Part shown: positions 1 through 8,069 of the stretch, piece by piece
Layout: the number at the start of each line of letters is the position of its first letter
Numbering within the stretch: position 1 is the stretch's first letter
Assembly (NCBI RefSeq): GCF_963676275.1
Contig: NZ_OY781091.1
Coordinates: 3,202,775 to 3,266,774 of the forward strand
Source of the DNA: an uncultured Cohaesibacter sp.
GTDB lineage: Bacteria > Pseudomonadota > Alphaproteobacteria > Rhizobiales > Cohaesibacteraceae
Reading direction: 5' to 3'
DNA length: 64,000 nucleotides
Made by a program: the position numbers and the translations under genes
The notes under the pieces: generated by a model
What the model was told of the DNA's origin: nothing
Database searches by the model: none
Seen by the model: only the letters and a program-made list of their open reading frames with translations

Positions 1-1
1 T

Positions 2-724
2 GATGCGGTTGTTGCCACCGGCAAGCCGGTGATCGTCGTGCTCTCATCCGGCCGTCCCTACAATCTGGGTGGCCTTGAAGACAAGCTCGCCGCACAGGTG
101 CTGACCTTCTTCTCCGGCCAACAGGGCGGCGTTGCGTTGGCCTCCGTGCTAACCGGTGCGGTGGAGCCGTCTGGACGCCTGACCCTTTCCATTCCGAAAA
201 GCGCAGGCGCTGCGCCCTATTTCTATAATCACAATCTGAAGGCATCCGGCACCCCGATCGCCCGCCATTTCGGCTCGGCATACCCCTTCGGCCATGGCCT
301 TGGCTATACCGACTTTGCCTATTCCGACCTCACTCTTGAGAGTGACAGGGTGGATTGTGAAACGGGCGAAATCTGCCTTTCGCTCACCATCACCAACATA
401 GGGCAAAGGGCGGGCGTTGCCATCCCGCAGCTCTATGTCCGGGATGAATTGGCCAGCGTGGTGCGCCCCGTCAAGGAACTGAAGGCCTTCGCCCGTGTCT
501 CGTTAGAAGCGGGGCAAAAACGAAAAGTGAGCTTCAGGCTGCCCACAGACATGCTCTGCTTCACCGGACCGCAAGGCGTCCGGATCGTCGAGCCGGGCAA
601 TTTCTCCCTGATGGTGGGAGCGTCGAGCGGCGACATTCGCCTCAAGGGACGGGTAACCCTGACCGGCTCGGTTCATACCCTTGGACGAGACTGGCGCATG
701 CAAAGCAGCAGCAGCCTCGACTAG
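2..724 (+). CDS. GH3 family beta-glucosidase, C-terminal part (5' end outside window)
   Basis: Open from the window edge in the frame beginning at base 2, ending at TAG 722-724; about 240 residues remain. The first ~90 residues match the GH3 alpha/beta sandwich domain (VIVVLSSGRP, then SGQQGGVALASVLTG and PSGRLTLSIP). The rest is the fibronectin-III-like domain that closes many GH3 enzymes (YPFGHGLGYT, then QLYVRDELASVVRPVKELKA). The catalytic nucleophile lies in the missing N-terminal barrel, so substrate (beta-glucoside versus beta-xyloside) cannot be judged. GH3 enzymes hydrolyse terminal beta-linked sugars from oligosaccharides, which fits the xylo-oligosaccharide genes near 47-54 kb. Truncation is by the window, not by mutation. 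Confidence 0.9.
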   Translation, partial: DAVVATGKPVIVVLSSGRPYNLGGLEDKLAAQVLTFFSGQQGGVALASVLTGAVEPSGRLTLSIPKSAGAAPYFYNHNLKASGTPIARHFGSAYPFGHGLGYTDFAYSDLTLESDRVDCETGEICLSLTITNIGQRAGVAIPQLYVRDELASVVRPVKELKAFARVSLEAGQKRKVSFRLPTDMLCFTGPQGVRIVEPGNFSLMVGASSGDIRLKGRVTLTGSVHTLGRDWRMQSSSSLD

Positions 725-759
725 GCTCATGATGCCTCTCTCGCAGAGGAATAAACAGG

Positions 760-788
760 TCGGCCTGCCCTCACAATTGGCAGGCCGA
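760..788. terminator. Hairpin between convergent genes
   Basis: A perfect 10-bp stem TCGGCCTGCC / GGCAGGCCGA with a 9-nt loop sits between the GH3 gene (ends 724, +) and the diflavin reductase (ends 857, -). Read leftward it is followed by a T-rich stretch (TGTTTATT), so it probably terminates the long leftward nitrite operon. It may also serve the GH3 gene, but there is no T-run on that side. Confidence 0.5.
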
Positions 789-856
789 AACCAGACAAGG
801 CGGCAGAATTGGGGAGCAATGCTCCTTGCAGCAAGCAAAATGCGCAACAGGATGCG

Positions 857-2614
857 TCAATAGACGTCGCGTTGATAGCGATGATCGTGAGCAAGCGCTG
901 TCATGTAGGCGTCAACCGCAGCATCATCCAGCCCTCCATGCACGCCGATCACCCTGCGAATGGCGGCATCCACATCTGATGCCATCCGGCTTGCATCGCC
1001 ACAAATATAGATCGCCGCTCCATTCTCCAGCCATTCAAAAAAGCGGGCACCGTCCTTTTCAATAAGATGCTGGACATAGACCTTCTCCTCCCCATCGCGA
1101 GACCATGCCAGACTGAGATTGGTCAGAAAACCACTTTCCTCCCACCCTTGCAGTTCCTCCTTGTAGAGAAAATCACTCTCCTGATGCTGATCACCAAAGA
1201 ACAGCCAGTTGCGGCCCTTGGCATTGCGCATTTCGCGCTCTTCCAGAAAGGCATGGAACGGAGCAATTCCGGTGCCCGGTCCGATCATGATGACGGGCAT
1301 GTCGTCATCTTCGGGAAGATGAAAATGTCCCGATCGCTGGACATACACCCCAAGGCTGCCACCGACAGCCAGCCTTTTGCCCAAGAAGAGCGAGGCCACA
1401 CCTTCACGCTTGCGACCATCCATTTCGTAATGCACTTCCCCGACCGTGAGATGAACTTCGCCCGGATGCTTCTTCGGGCTGGATGCGATGGAATAGAGGC
1501 GCGGTTGCAGCGGCCGCAGGCCGTCGACAAGCTTTTGCGGCGACAATGCCTCAACGCCGGAAACCAGCAGATCAACAATATGGGCATCGGCAAATGGCCG
1601 CTCCACGTCCCATTTTTCCAATGTCGATGGAATGGCGGTCACAATATCAAGTCTGGTCAGAAGAGCGCTGCGCAATTTGCACGCCCCATCCTTCAATTCC
1701 ACAGTCTCTTTGCCGGTGAAACCTGAAGCTTTCAGTATGGCATTGACGAGAGCGGCATCATTGACGGGCCAGACTCCCAGCGAGTCGCCAACGCAATAAT
1801 CCAGATCCTCACCACCACCGGCAAGCGAGATTTCGATATGATTGACACTCTTGGCGGACCCTTCACCATTGAGACAATCAGCAGCGAGAAGCGTAGCAAG
1901 AAAGGGATGATTCTTGTCAAATCTTGGCCCGGCCTCTTCCGGCTCCGGCGCCTGAGCACTGCCCGCCGCCGAAGCGAAAGCTTCAGAGCCGAACACCTTG
2001 CCTTTCCAGACAGCATAATCGTCGTCATAGGCCACATCGCATTTGACCAGATCGAAAGCCCTTGTGGCACCAAGCTGCGCAAGACGCCGATCCAGATCGC
2101 AGGCCACATTGTTAAAGTTGGGGTAACTGCTGTCGCCAAGGCCGCAAACACTGAAATTGAGTGTAGCTGGAAGTGGGGCTGCGTCGTCCGCCATCAGTTT
2201 CGCGTAGAAATTTCGGGCATTGTCGGTGGGTTCCCCCTCGCCGAAGGTCGCCGCGATAATCAGCAAATGATTGATTTTGCCAAGATCCGCCGGATCAATG
2301 CTGTCCAGCTCGGCAACATCCGCCTCGAACCCTTGCGACTTGGCGTATTTTCTGAGGTCCTTGGACAGGGATTCCGCTGTGCCCGATTGGGAACCGAACA
2401 GGATCGTCAGGGCGGTTCCGGCTTCTGCTTCGGCACTTTTGCCGCTGGCGGCTCTGGTGAAGGCATATAGACCGGTAAAGAGACCATTCAGCCATTGGCG
2501 CTGTTCACTATCGAACGGAGCATCACGCGGAATGAAGGATTGCACTTCTCCGGTCTGGGTTTCGCCGATGGCCATGGCGAGTTTTTCAAGGATCTGAGTG
2601 TCTTGTAAAGTCAT
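857..2614 (-). CDS. CysJ-like NADPH diflavin reductase (sulfite/nitrite reductase flavoprotein)
   Basis: 585 residues. An FMN flavodoxin-like domain comes first (phosphate loop GSQSGTAE at ~74-81, FGEGEPTDNA further on), then a ferredoxin-NADP reductase-like FAD/NADPH module (RLYSIASSP; GPGTGIAPF at ~445-453; YICGD; C-terminal aromatic Y). This is the architecture of sulfite reductase alpha component CysJ. It is the last gene of the leftward operon, 34 bp after nirA, so it most likely passes NADPH electrons to the NirA hemoprotein. The open frame continues upstream to 2845 inside nirA; I chose ATG 2614 because homology begins there and it removes the overlap. Cytoplasmic. Whether the partner reduces nitrite, sulfite or both is not settled by sequence. 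Confidence 0.88.
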   Translation of the reverse strand: MTLQDTQILEKLAMAIGETQTGEVQSFIPRDAPFDSEQRQWLNGLFTGLYAFTRAASGKSAEAEAGTALTILFGSQSGTAESLSKDLRKYAKSQGFEADVAELDSIDPADLGKINHLLIIAATFGEGEPTDNARNFYAKLMADDAAPLPATLNFSVCGLGDSSYPNFNNVACDLDRRLAQLGATRAFDLVKCDVAYDDDYAVWKGKVFGSEAFASAAGSAQAPEPEEAGPRFDKNHPFLATLLAADCLNGEGSAKSVNHIEISLAGGGEDLDYCVGDSLGVWPVNDAALVNAILKASGFTGKETVELKDGACKLRSALLTRLDIVTAIPSTLEKWDVERPFADAHIVDLLVSGVEALSPQKLVDGLRPLQPRLYSIASSPKKHPGEVHLTVGEVHYEMDGRKREGVASLFLGKRLAVGGSLGVYVQRSGHFHLPEDDDMPVIMIGPGTGIAPFHAFLEEREMRNAKGRNWLFFGDQHQESDFLYKEELQGWEESGFLTNLSLAWSRDGEEKVYVQHLIEKDGARFFEWLENGAAIYICGDASRMASDVDAAIRRVIGVHGGLDDAAVDAYMTALAHDHRYQRDVY

Positions 2615-2648
2615 GATGATACGAGCTCGCGAAAGGTCCGTCGGGGGA

Positions 2649-4394
2649 TTAGTGGGAAATATGCAGAAGATCGGGCAACTGATCATCGCTGAGCTTGCGC
2701 ACATAGGAGAGGAAACTCTCTGCCCCGTCGCGCCGCTCGAGATAATTGCCGATGACCGTCTCGATGGTGCTATCAATGTCGCTGCAAGCGACCGGACCGC
2801 AGAGAGGACGCCCGATGCCCCGGTCATTGTCGCTGCCACCGCCAATCACAACGAAATAGCCCTCCCCGCCATCAGGCAAGGTGGCGCCCACCAGTCCGAT
2901 ATCGCCGATATAATGTTGGGCGCAGCTGTTCGGGCATCCGGTCAGGTGAATATTGATGGGTTGATCGAGAGTGAAGCGACCTTCCAGATGGCGCACAAGC
3001 CGCGTTCCATCCTGTTTGGTCGATGCAAGGCCAAATTTGCAGCCCCATTTGCCGGTACAGGCAACGGCACCTGCTGCGAATGACGTGGCCCGCGTGGCAA
3101 GGTCGGCCTCTTCCAGCAATGAGGTTGCCTCGGCAATATCGGCAGTTGCGATATGCGGAATGATAAGATTTTGCCACACCGTCAGCCGCACGTCATTCTG
3201 CCCCTTGTCCATGGCCAACTGGCCGATAAGGCGCATTTGCTCCGGCGACAGTCGGCCCATCTCGAGAGCCAGCCCGACATAGTTGAGCGCCTTATCCTTC
3301 TGCGGATGGATACCGATATGCCCCTGCCGCAAGATCGGCGCGCGGGGAGCATCCGTGCTGCTCGCAAGCCGGATGAAGGAAAAGTCGGCCTCGAATTCCG
3401 CCAGTTTGGCCTCGGTCATTTCCATGAACCAATCCAGCCCCTTGGCATCGAGCAGATATTTGAGGCGCGCCTTCTTGCGGTTGGTCCTGTCGGCATGTTC
3501 CACGAAGACATGCAACATGGCCGCACCCGCCATGACCGTTTGCTCCGGAGTGCAGATCAAGCCAGTATCCCGCGCCAGATCCTTATGGCCGGAAATGCCA
3601 CCAAGCAGGATCCGACAATAGATCCCCGGCGCAACACCTGCATCATTCTCGCCAATCCTGACCGCCTGAAATGAAATGTCGTTGCTGTCGCTGACGCAGG
3701 AAATTTGCCCTCCACCATCAAAGGAAATGTTGAATTTACGTGGCAGCCCCTGCAATTCCCTTGTGTTGAGAACGAGATTGGAGAGGCGGATGGTATAGGG
3801 AGAAAGGTCAATCAGTTCCACCGGATCGAAACCCGCGGTCGGTGCTGCCGTCATGTTGCGAGCCGAGTCTGCCCCTGTGCCATGGCAGGAAAGCCCGACC
3901 GAATGCAGCTTGTCCATGATGGTCAGAACATCCTTTGGCTGAATTTCACGCATCTGGATGTTGCCCCGCGTCGTGACATGGGCATAGCCGCCTGCATGCT
4001 GCTCGGCAATTTCAGCCAGCATCTGCATCTGGTCTCCGCGCAGCTTGCAGGCGGGAAGTCGCATGCGGAGCATGTAGGCCGGACTGTTCGGCTCGACATT
4101 GAAGAAGCCCCAGTGGCGAAGCAGAAACTGGTCCAGTCCCGTTGCCAATTCATTGCGGTCCGTCCAGCGTTCCAGCTTCATGCGAAGATCAAGGGGATGA
4201 AGCTGATATTTGGCCAGCTCTTCCTTGCACAGATCATCAACCGGCGTGCCATAAACCATCTCGGCCTTGGCTTCGCTGTTGCCGTTTCCGCTGCCGGAAA
4301 AAGCCTCATGCAGATTGAGCTGGGCCATGGCGTCGACAAGATAGGACAGTTGCTCGGGGCTGAAGCCTTTTTTCTTTTCTACCGGGGCATGCAT
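2649..4394 (-). CDS. nirA: NirA-type siroheme nitrite (or sulfite) reductase
   Basis: 581 residues with the duplicated ferrodoxin-like/siroheme architecture of nitrite/sulfite reductases. The four cysteines binding the 4Fe-4S cluster and bridging to siroheme are visible as ACTGKWGC (C446, C452) and TGCPNSC (C487, C491). Siroheme-contact basic motifs such as HVTTRGNIQ occur in the N-terminal half. The family reduces nitrite to ammonium or sulfite to sulfide with six electrons. Neighbours (nitrite channel, nitrate reductase, nitrate transporter, diflavin reductase) argue for nitrite. The start ATG 4394 has GGAG 13 nt upstream. The pairing with a CysJ-like flavoprotein rather than ferredoxin is the notable point. 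Confidence 0.92.
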   Translation of the reverse strand: MHAPVEKKKGFSPEQLSYLVDAMAQLNLHEAFSGSGNGNSEAKAEMVYGTPVDDLCKEELAKYQLHPLDLRMKLERWTDRNELATGLDQFLLRHWGFFNVEPNSPAYMLRMRLPACKLRGDQMQMLAEIAEQHAGGYAHVTTRGNIQMREIQPKDVLTIMDKLHSVGLSCHGTGADSARNMTAAPTAGFDPVELIDLSPYTIRLSNLVLNTRELQGLPRKFNISFDGGGQISCVSDSNDISFQAVRIGENDAGVAPGIYCRILLGGISGHKDLARDTGLICTPEQTVMAGAAMLHVFVEHADRTNRKKARLKYLLDAKGLDWFMEMTEAKLAEFEADFSFIRLASSTDAPRAPILRQGHIGIHPQKDKALNYVGLALEMGRLSPEQMRLIGQLAMDKGQNDVRLTVWQNLIIPHIATADIAEATSLLEEADLATRATSFAAGAVACTGKWGCKFGLASTKQDGTRLVRHLEGRFTLDQPINIHLTGCPNSCAQHYIGDIGLVGATLPDGGEGYFVVIGGGSDNDRGIGRPLCGPVACSDIDSTIETVIGNYLERRDGAESFLSYVRKLSDDQLPDLLHISH

Positions 4395-4438
4395 GGACGG
4401 TCACTCCTATAGATATGCAGCTTGTTGTTATGCGGAGA

Positions 4439-4882
4439 TTACCAGGCGTTATACTGGAGATACTTGCCGCTCATTTCGACCTTGACCCTGTCGCCCTTGG
4501 GATTGGGCACACGGGTCACGCTCATGTCGAAATCGATCGCCGACATGATGCCGTCACCGAATTCTTCATGGATCAGGGCCTTCAGCGTCGGCCCATAGAC
4601 ACCGACAATCTCATAGAAACGATAGATGCATGGATCGGTTGGAACCGTCTGCTCCCAACTCTTGGTCGGGCTCTCGGCCAGAATGTCGGCGCTTTCAGCC
4701 GGCAAGCCCAGCAAAGCCACCAGCTCATTGGCCTTTGCCAGCGGAAAGGCATTCATGCCCACACATGCCGAATGGGTGAATACCGGTGACATGCCAATTT
4801 TTGCGGCAATATCGGCCCAACTATATCCTTGCTTCTTTTTTGCTTCCAGAATGAGGATGGTCAAATCGTCTTTCGTCATCAT
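4439..4882 (-). CDS. cynS: Cyanase (cyanate hydratase)
   Basis: 147 residues, close to the family's ~156. An N-terminal helix-turn-helix-like region (GYSWADIAAKIGMSPVF) precedes the cyanase catalytic domain (CIYRFYEIVGVYGPTLKALI, with the conserved Arg and Glu; then FGDGIMSAIDF). It converts cyanate plus bicarbonate to carbamate and CO2, and carbamate decays to ammonia and CO2. ATG 4882 is chosen because AAAGGA lies 8 nt upstream; an in-frame TTG six bases earlier is too close to it. The gene sits mid-operon between the PP2C-kinase and nirA with gaps of ~43 bp, so cyanate use is co-expressed with nitrite reduction. Confidence 0.95.
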   Translation of the reverse strand: MMTKDDLTILILEAKKKQGYSWADIAAKIGMSPVFTHSACVGMNAFPLAKANELVALLGLPAESADILAESPTKSWEQTVPTDPCIYRFYEIVGVYGPTLKALIHEEFGDGIMSAIDFDMSVTRVPNPKGDRVKVEMSGKYLQYNAW

Positions 4883-4925
4883 GGTCAAACTCCTTTAGAG
4901 CAATAAGGTTCGGTCATTGGATCGG

Positions 4926-6692
4926 TTACAAGAGATCGGCCAGCGCCAACCCCTGCACCAGACAAAGGAAGGCCAGAAATCCCGCGAGGATGCGCCAGAC
5001 TTCAATCGGAGCACGATCAAACAGCGGCTTTTTGCGGGCTGGCCGGAAATGAATATTCGGCTTGCGAAGCGCGCTCGTGAATTCTGAAAGCGCGTCAAAT
5101 CTGCGGGCAGAAGACGGATGAACCGCCCGCATCAGGGCGTCATCAATCCAGTCGGGAATGATCCGCCTGCTGCTCACGGCTCGCAGATAGCGCAGCTTTT
5201 TGCGATCAGACGGCTTGCGCATCCGGGAGACTTGCACGCCATAGGGCAGCGCATCGGTGAAAAGCTCATAGGCGATGACCCCGAGGGAGAAGAGATCAGA
5301 GCGCCAGTTGATGGCTTCCCCGGTGTAATATTCGGGGGCCGTATATTGGGCAGTGCCCAGAATTTCGGCATCAGCCCCCAGAGGGCCTGCCTCCTGCACG
5401 CCGGACACATAGGCTGAGCCGAAATCGATGATGGTGACATGCAGATCCGGGCTGACGATGATATTCTCCGGCCGCAAATCCTGATGCAGCATTTCAAGGC
5501 GATGAAAGGCCCTGAGCCCCTTGACGATCTGTTCCAGAATGGTTCGGATCTGCTCAAGATTGCGATCCGGATTGTCATGCATCCATTGGCGCAGGGTCTG
5601 CCCCTCGACAAAGTCGGTAACCAGATAAAGGCCGGAGCGCTTTGGCTGGATTTTCGGAGCCGAGAGAAGATGCTGATTGGAATGGCGCCGCGCGATCCAC
5701 TCCTCGATCATGAAGCGCTGCAAGGCGGCCTCGTCATGCAACAGCGCACTGGCGGGAATTTTCACGCAAACCTTGCGCCCATCCGCCTGACGCCCAACGA
5801 AGATTTCCGAGCGGTGATTGGCATGTAGCTGCCGAAGAATGGTGATATTGTCGATATCAGCACCGGCTGTCAGGCTGATTGCCAGAGGAGCCAGAGCTTC
5901 ATCCGGCGCGAAATCATACCCAACCGGCTCAATCGACTGATTGATCCTGACGATTTGCAAGGTCAGATTGTCGTCGCTTCCATTGCCGAGGGCCATCTCG
6001 AGAATCTTTGCGGCCAGCGCGTCAAGATCCGCCTCGGCATCGGCTTGTGCAAGCAGCGCCTGAACCTCTTTCTCATTCCAGAAATCATGCAAGCCATCGG
6101 TGGTAAGCAGGAAGATGTCGCCCTTTGCAATGCGTTCCTGCCGATAGTCGATCTCGACCGCAGCTTCAATGCCCAGAGCACGGGACAGCACGGTCTGGCC
6201 ATCGCCGATGGTAACGCGATGCAGCCGGCTCAGAGCTTCAAGGCTGCCATTGGAAAGGCGCCATATGCAGCTGTCACCGACGTTGAAAATATGCGCCCGT
6301 GGCCCCTTGAGAAGCAGAACCGCAAGCGTTGAGACATACCCCTTGTCGGGATCATAGATGCCCTTGAAACTGGACTGCGCATGAAGCCAGCTGTTGGTTG
6401 CGTTGGCAACCCGCGAGACAGCCGTCTTGGCCGTCCAGGCTTGAGGGGTTGCGTAATAGTCCGCCAGAAGGGATCGGATTGCTGTCTGTGCGGCGCTTCC
6501 GCCATAGGCAGAGCTTGAAATGCCATCGGCCACGGCGAGCAGCACTCCCTTTGCAGTGCCGCTCATCCCCTCCGGCATCATGGCTCCGTGGAAGTCATCA
6601 TTCCGTTCCTTACGGCCGCACAGCGTCGCCTGACCAAGAGAGATCAGGTCATCACATCTGTTTGGCATATGATCCGGGTTCACAGACAGCAT
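4926..6692 (-). CDS. Bifunctional PP2C phosphatase - Ser/Thr protein kinase with C-terminal membrane anchor
   Basis: 588 residues. The N-terminal half is a PP2C-type phosphatase with metal-binding aspartate motifs (ERNDDF, VADGISSS, FNVGDSC, TTDGLHDF, GSDDNLTL). The C-terminal half is a Hanks-type kinase: VCVKIP supplies the ATP lysine, HQDLRPEN has catalytic D405, IDFGSA has metal-binding D423, and an APEYY motif follows. The last ~22 residues (WRILAGFLAFLCLVQGLALADLL) form one membrane segment, so both domains face the cytoplasm. ATG 6692 follows an AAGG ribosome site; an ORF start at 6758 is possible but overlaps leader-like sequence. Second gene of the nitrite/cyanate operon. Related kinases occur beside nitrite reductase genes in Pseudomonas. 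The substrate is unknown; the transporter or NirA are candidates. Confidence 0.9.
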   Translation of the reverse strand: MLSVNPDHMPNRCDDLISLGQATLCGRKERNDDFHGAMMPEGMSGTAKGVLLAVADGISSSAYGGSAAQTAIRSLLADYYATPQAWTAKTAVSRVANATNSWLHAQSSFKGIYDPDKGYVSTLAVLLLKGPRAHIFNVGDSCIWRLSNGSLEALSRLHRVTIGDGQTVLSRALGIEAAVEIDYRQERIAKGDIFLLTTDGLHDFWNEKEVQALLAQADAEADLDALAAKILEMALGNGSDDNLTLQIVRINQSIEPVGYDFAPDEALAPLAISLTAGADIDNITILRQLHANHRSEIFVGRQADGRKVCVKIPASALLHDEAALQRFMIEEWIARRHSNQHLLSAPKIQPKRSGLYLVTDFVEGQTLRQWMHDNPDRNLEQIRTILEQIVKGLRAFHRLEMLHQDLRPENIIVSPDLHVTIIDFGSAYVSGVQEAGPLGADAEILGTAQYTAPEYYTGEAINWRSDLFSLGVIAYELFTDALPYGVQVSRMRKPSDRKKLRYLRAVSSRRIIPDWIDDALMRAVHPSSARRFDALSEFTSALRKPNIHFRPARKKPLFDRAPIEVWRILAGFLAFLCLVQGLALADLL

Positions 6693-6774
6693 TTGTAAAA
6701 ACCTTGCTTGGTTTCTCTGCAAGGGATCAGGGCATCCAGTGACACCCTGATCCCGCACCTTGAGAGCACACTGC

Positions 6775-7611
6775 TTATTCGGCAGGCTCGGCGATTGTGG
6801 TCACCGGACGACGGGACGGAGAGGTTTTGAAATGCGTCGCATAGATCATGCCGCCAACGAAGGTGAGGCCGCCCACCAGATTGCCAAGGATCACCGGCAA
6901 TTCGTTATAGGCCAGATAGTCAAACCAGGTGAATTGACCACCCAGCATGATGCCTGACGGGAACAGGAACATGTTGACGATGGAATGCTCGAAACCGAGA
7001 TAGAAGAAGACCAGAATGGGCATCCACATGGCCATGATCTTGCCGGACACGGAGCTGGACATCATCGCGGCAACAACACCGGTGGACACCATCCAGTTGC
7101 ACATGACGGCGCGGATGAACACGGTCAACATGCCTGCACCACCGGCGGCCGCATATCCCAGCGTGCGCGCCTCACCGATCTTGCCGATCCTCTGGCCAAC
7201 ATCGTTCGGCTCCTGCGAAAAGCCCATGGTGAAGATGATTGCCATGAAGACGGCCGTTGTCATGGCTCCGGCAAAATTGCCAATGAAGACCAGCCCCCAG
7301 TTCCGAAGCACCCCACCCCAGGTGACGCCGGAGCGCTTGGCAAGCAGGGCAAGGGGAGCAAGTGTGAATACACCTGTCAGAAGATCAAACCCGAGCAGAT
7401 AGAGCATGCAGAAGCCGACCGGGAACAAAAGGGAAGCAACGAGGAAATTGCCGGTATTGACGGCAATCGTGACAGCAAAAGCCGCCGCAAGCGCCAGAAT
7501 GGCCCCTGCCATATAGGCACGGATCAGGGTGTCCTTGGTGGACATGAAGACTTTGGCCTCACCAGCCTCGATCATCTGGGCGGCAAATTCTGATGGTTTC
7601 ACATAAGCCAT
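6775..7611 (-). CDS. Formate/nitrite transporter (FNT) family channel, NirC-like
   Basis: 278 residues with six predicted membrane segments and FNT signatures: KPSEFAAQMIEAGEAK at the N-terminus, the GNFLVASLLFPVGFCML region, NWGLVFIGNFAGA, and CNWMVSTG followed by GFEHSIVNMF. FNT proteins form pentameric inner-membrane channels for formate, nitrite or similar monovalent anions. As first gene of the operon containing nirA and adjacent to nitrate reductase genes, nitrite is the likely cargo. ATG 7611 is preceded by GGAG 7 nt upstream. Expression is predicted from the sigma-54 promoter at 7839-7855 through an RNA leader. Confidence 0.92.
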   Translation of the reverse strand: MAYVKPSEFAAQMIEAGEAKVFMSTKDTLIRAYMAGAILALAAAFAVTIAVNTGNFLVASLLFPVGFCMLYLLGFDLLTGVFTLAPLALLAKRSGVTWGGVLRNWGLVFIGNFAGAMTTAVFMAIIFTMGFSQEPNDVGQRIGKIGEARTLGYAAAGGAGMLTVFIRAVMCNWMVSTGVVAAMMSSSVSGKIMAMWMPILVFFYLGFEHSIVNMFLFPSGIMLGGQFTWFDYLAYNELPVILGNLVGGLTFVGGMIYATHFKTSPSRRPVTTIAEPAE

Positions 7612-7713
7612 TGAAAACTCCTGTCAAATTCAAGTCACACATAATGCGCGACTGGGTTTGGCATAAAATTTTCCGGGTATGACCACTGTCAGGCTTGAAA
7701 AGGGCGCAAGGTG

Positions 7714-7772
7714 ACAAGAAAGCTACCACACAAGGCATGTCTTGCCCTGAAGAGGAAACACCTGGATAGCTT
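7714..7772 (-). terminator. Candidate leader terminator upstream of the nirC-like gene
   Basis: On the minus strand, AAGCTAtCCA (plus 7763-7772) can pair with TGGTAGCTT (plus 7720-7728): nine pairs with one bulged T. The stem is followed by TTTCTTGT. It lies about 60 nt downstream of the predicted transcript start and ~100 nt before the gene, where NasT-controlled leaders carry an attenuator. The T-run is imperfect, so this is tentative. Confidence 0.4.
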
Positions 7773-7788
7773 CATTGCCATATATACC

Positions 7789-7824
7789 GTCCGCCGTTGG
7801 ACGCAGTTTGCAGTCAATCTGCAA
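7789..7824 (-). promoter_or_regulatory. Candidate ANTAR-binding two-hairpin RNA in the nirC-operon leader
   Basis: Read on the minus strand, the transcript from the sigma-54 promoter begins with P1 TTGCAG-ATTGA-CTGCAA (plus 7808-7824). After a 5-nt linker comes P2 GTCC-AACGGC-GGAC (plus 7789-7802). P2 has the hexaloop with A at position 1 and G at position 4 that defines ANTAR targets. P1 has A1 and G4 but only five loop bases as folded here. NasT, encoded next door at 8070, is an ANTAR protein. P1 begins at predicted +5, exactly as in the nrtA leader. Confidence 0.6.
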
Positions 7825-7838
7825 CTTGAATTTACCAA

Positions 7839-7855
7839 AGCAAATGCCGTGCCAG
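7839..7855 (-). promoter_or_regulatory. Sigma-54 (-24/-12) promoter for the nirC-stk-cynS-nirA operon
   Basis: The minus strand reads CTGGCACGGCATTTGCT, a full match to the sigma-54 consensus YTGGCACGRNNNTTGCW with GG and GC at the required spacing. It lies 228 bp upstream of the first gene. Sigma-54 promoters of nitrogen genes are normally activated by NtrC; I did not find a convincing NtrC enhancer in 7856-8069. Confidence 0.85.
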
Positions 7856-8069
7856 ATTGAATCTGGAACAGCTGCCCTACATGAAATCAATCACTTAAGT
7901 TTATCTACGTATCAGCCCACCCTCGAAACCTGATGAGAGGAAGCCATTTTTTGATTGAACAAATAGGCAGCAGGTCGATTTCCTGCCTGTTAATTAAGCA
8001 TTAACAGCTAGAATATGGCCCGATATTTATACGGGATGGACCGCCGAACGCTGTTTCTTTCAGCTTTTT
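7856..8069. other. Regulatory gap between the divergent nitrite operon and nasT
   Basis: No gene is seen. It should hold the nasT promoter and activator sites for the leftward sigma-54 promoter. An imperfect inverted repeat AGGCAG...CTGCCT lies at 7965-7988, and CCCG-ATATTTATA-CGGG lies near 8019-8035. Neither matches the textbook NtrC dyad, so they are noted only as candidate operators. Confidence 0.35.

Noticed and set aside
7856-8069. NtrC enhancer sites expected upstream of the sigma-54 promoter
   Set aside because: No sequence close to the NtrC dyad could be found by eye; the dyads present do not match.
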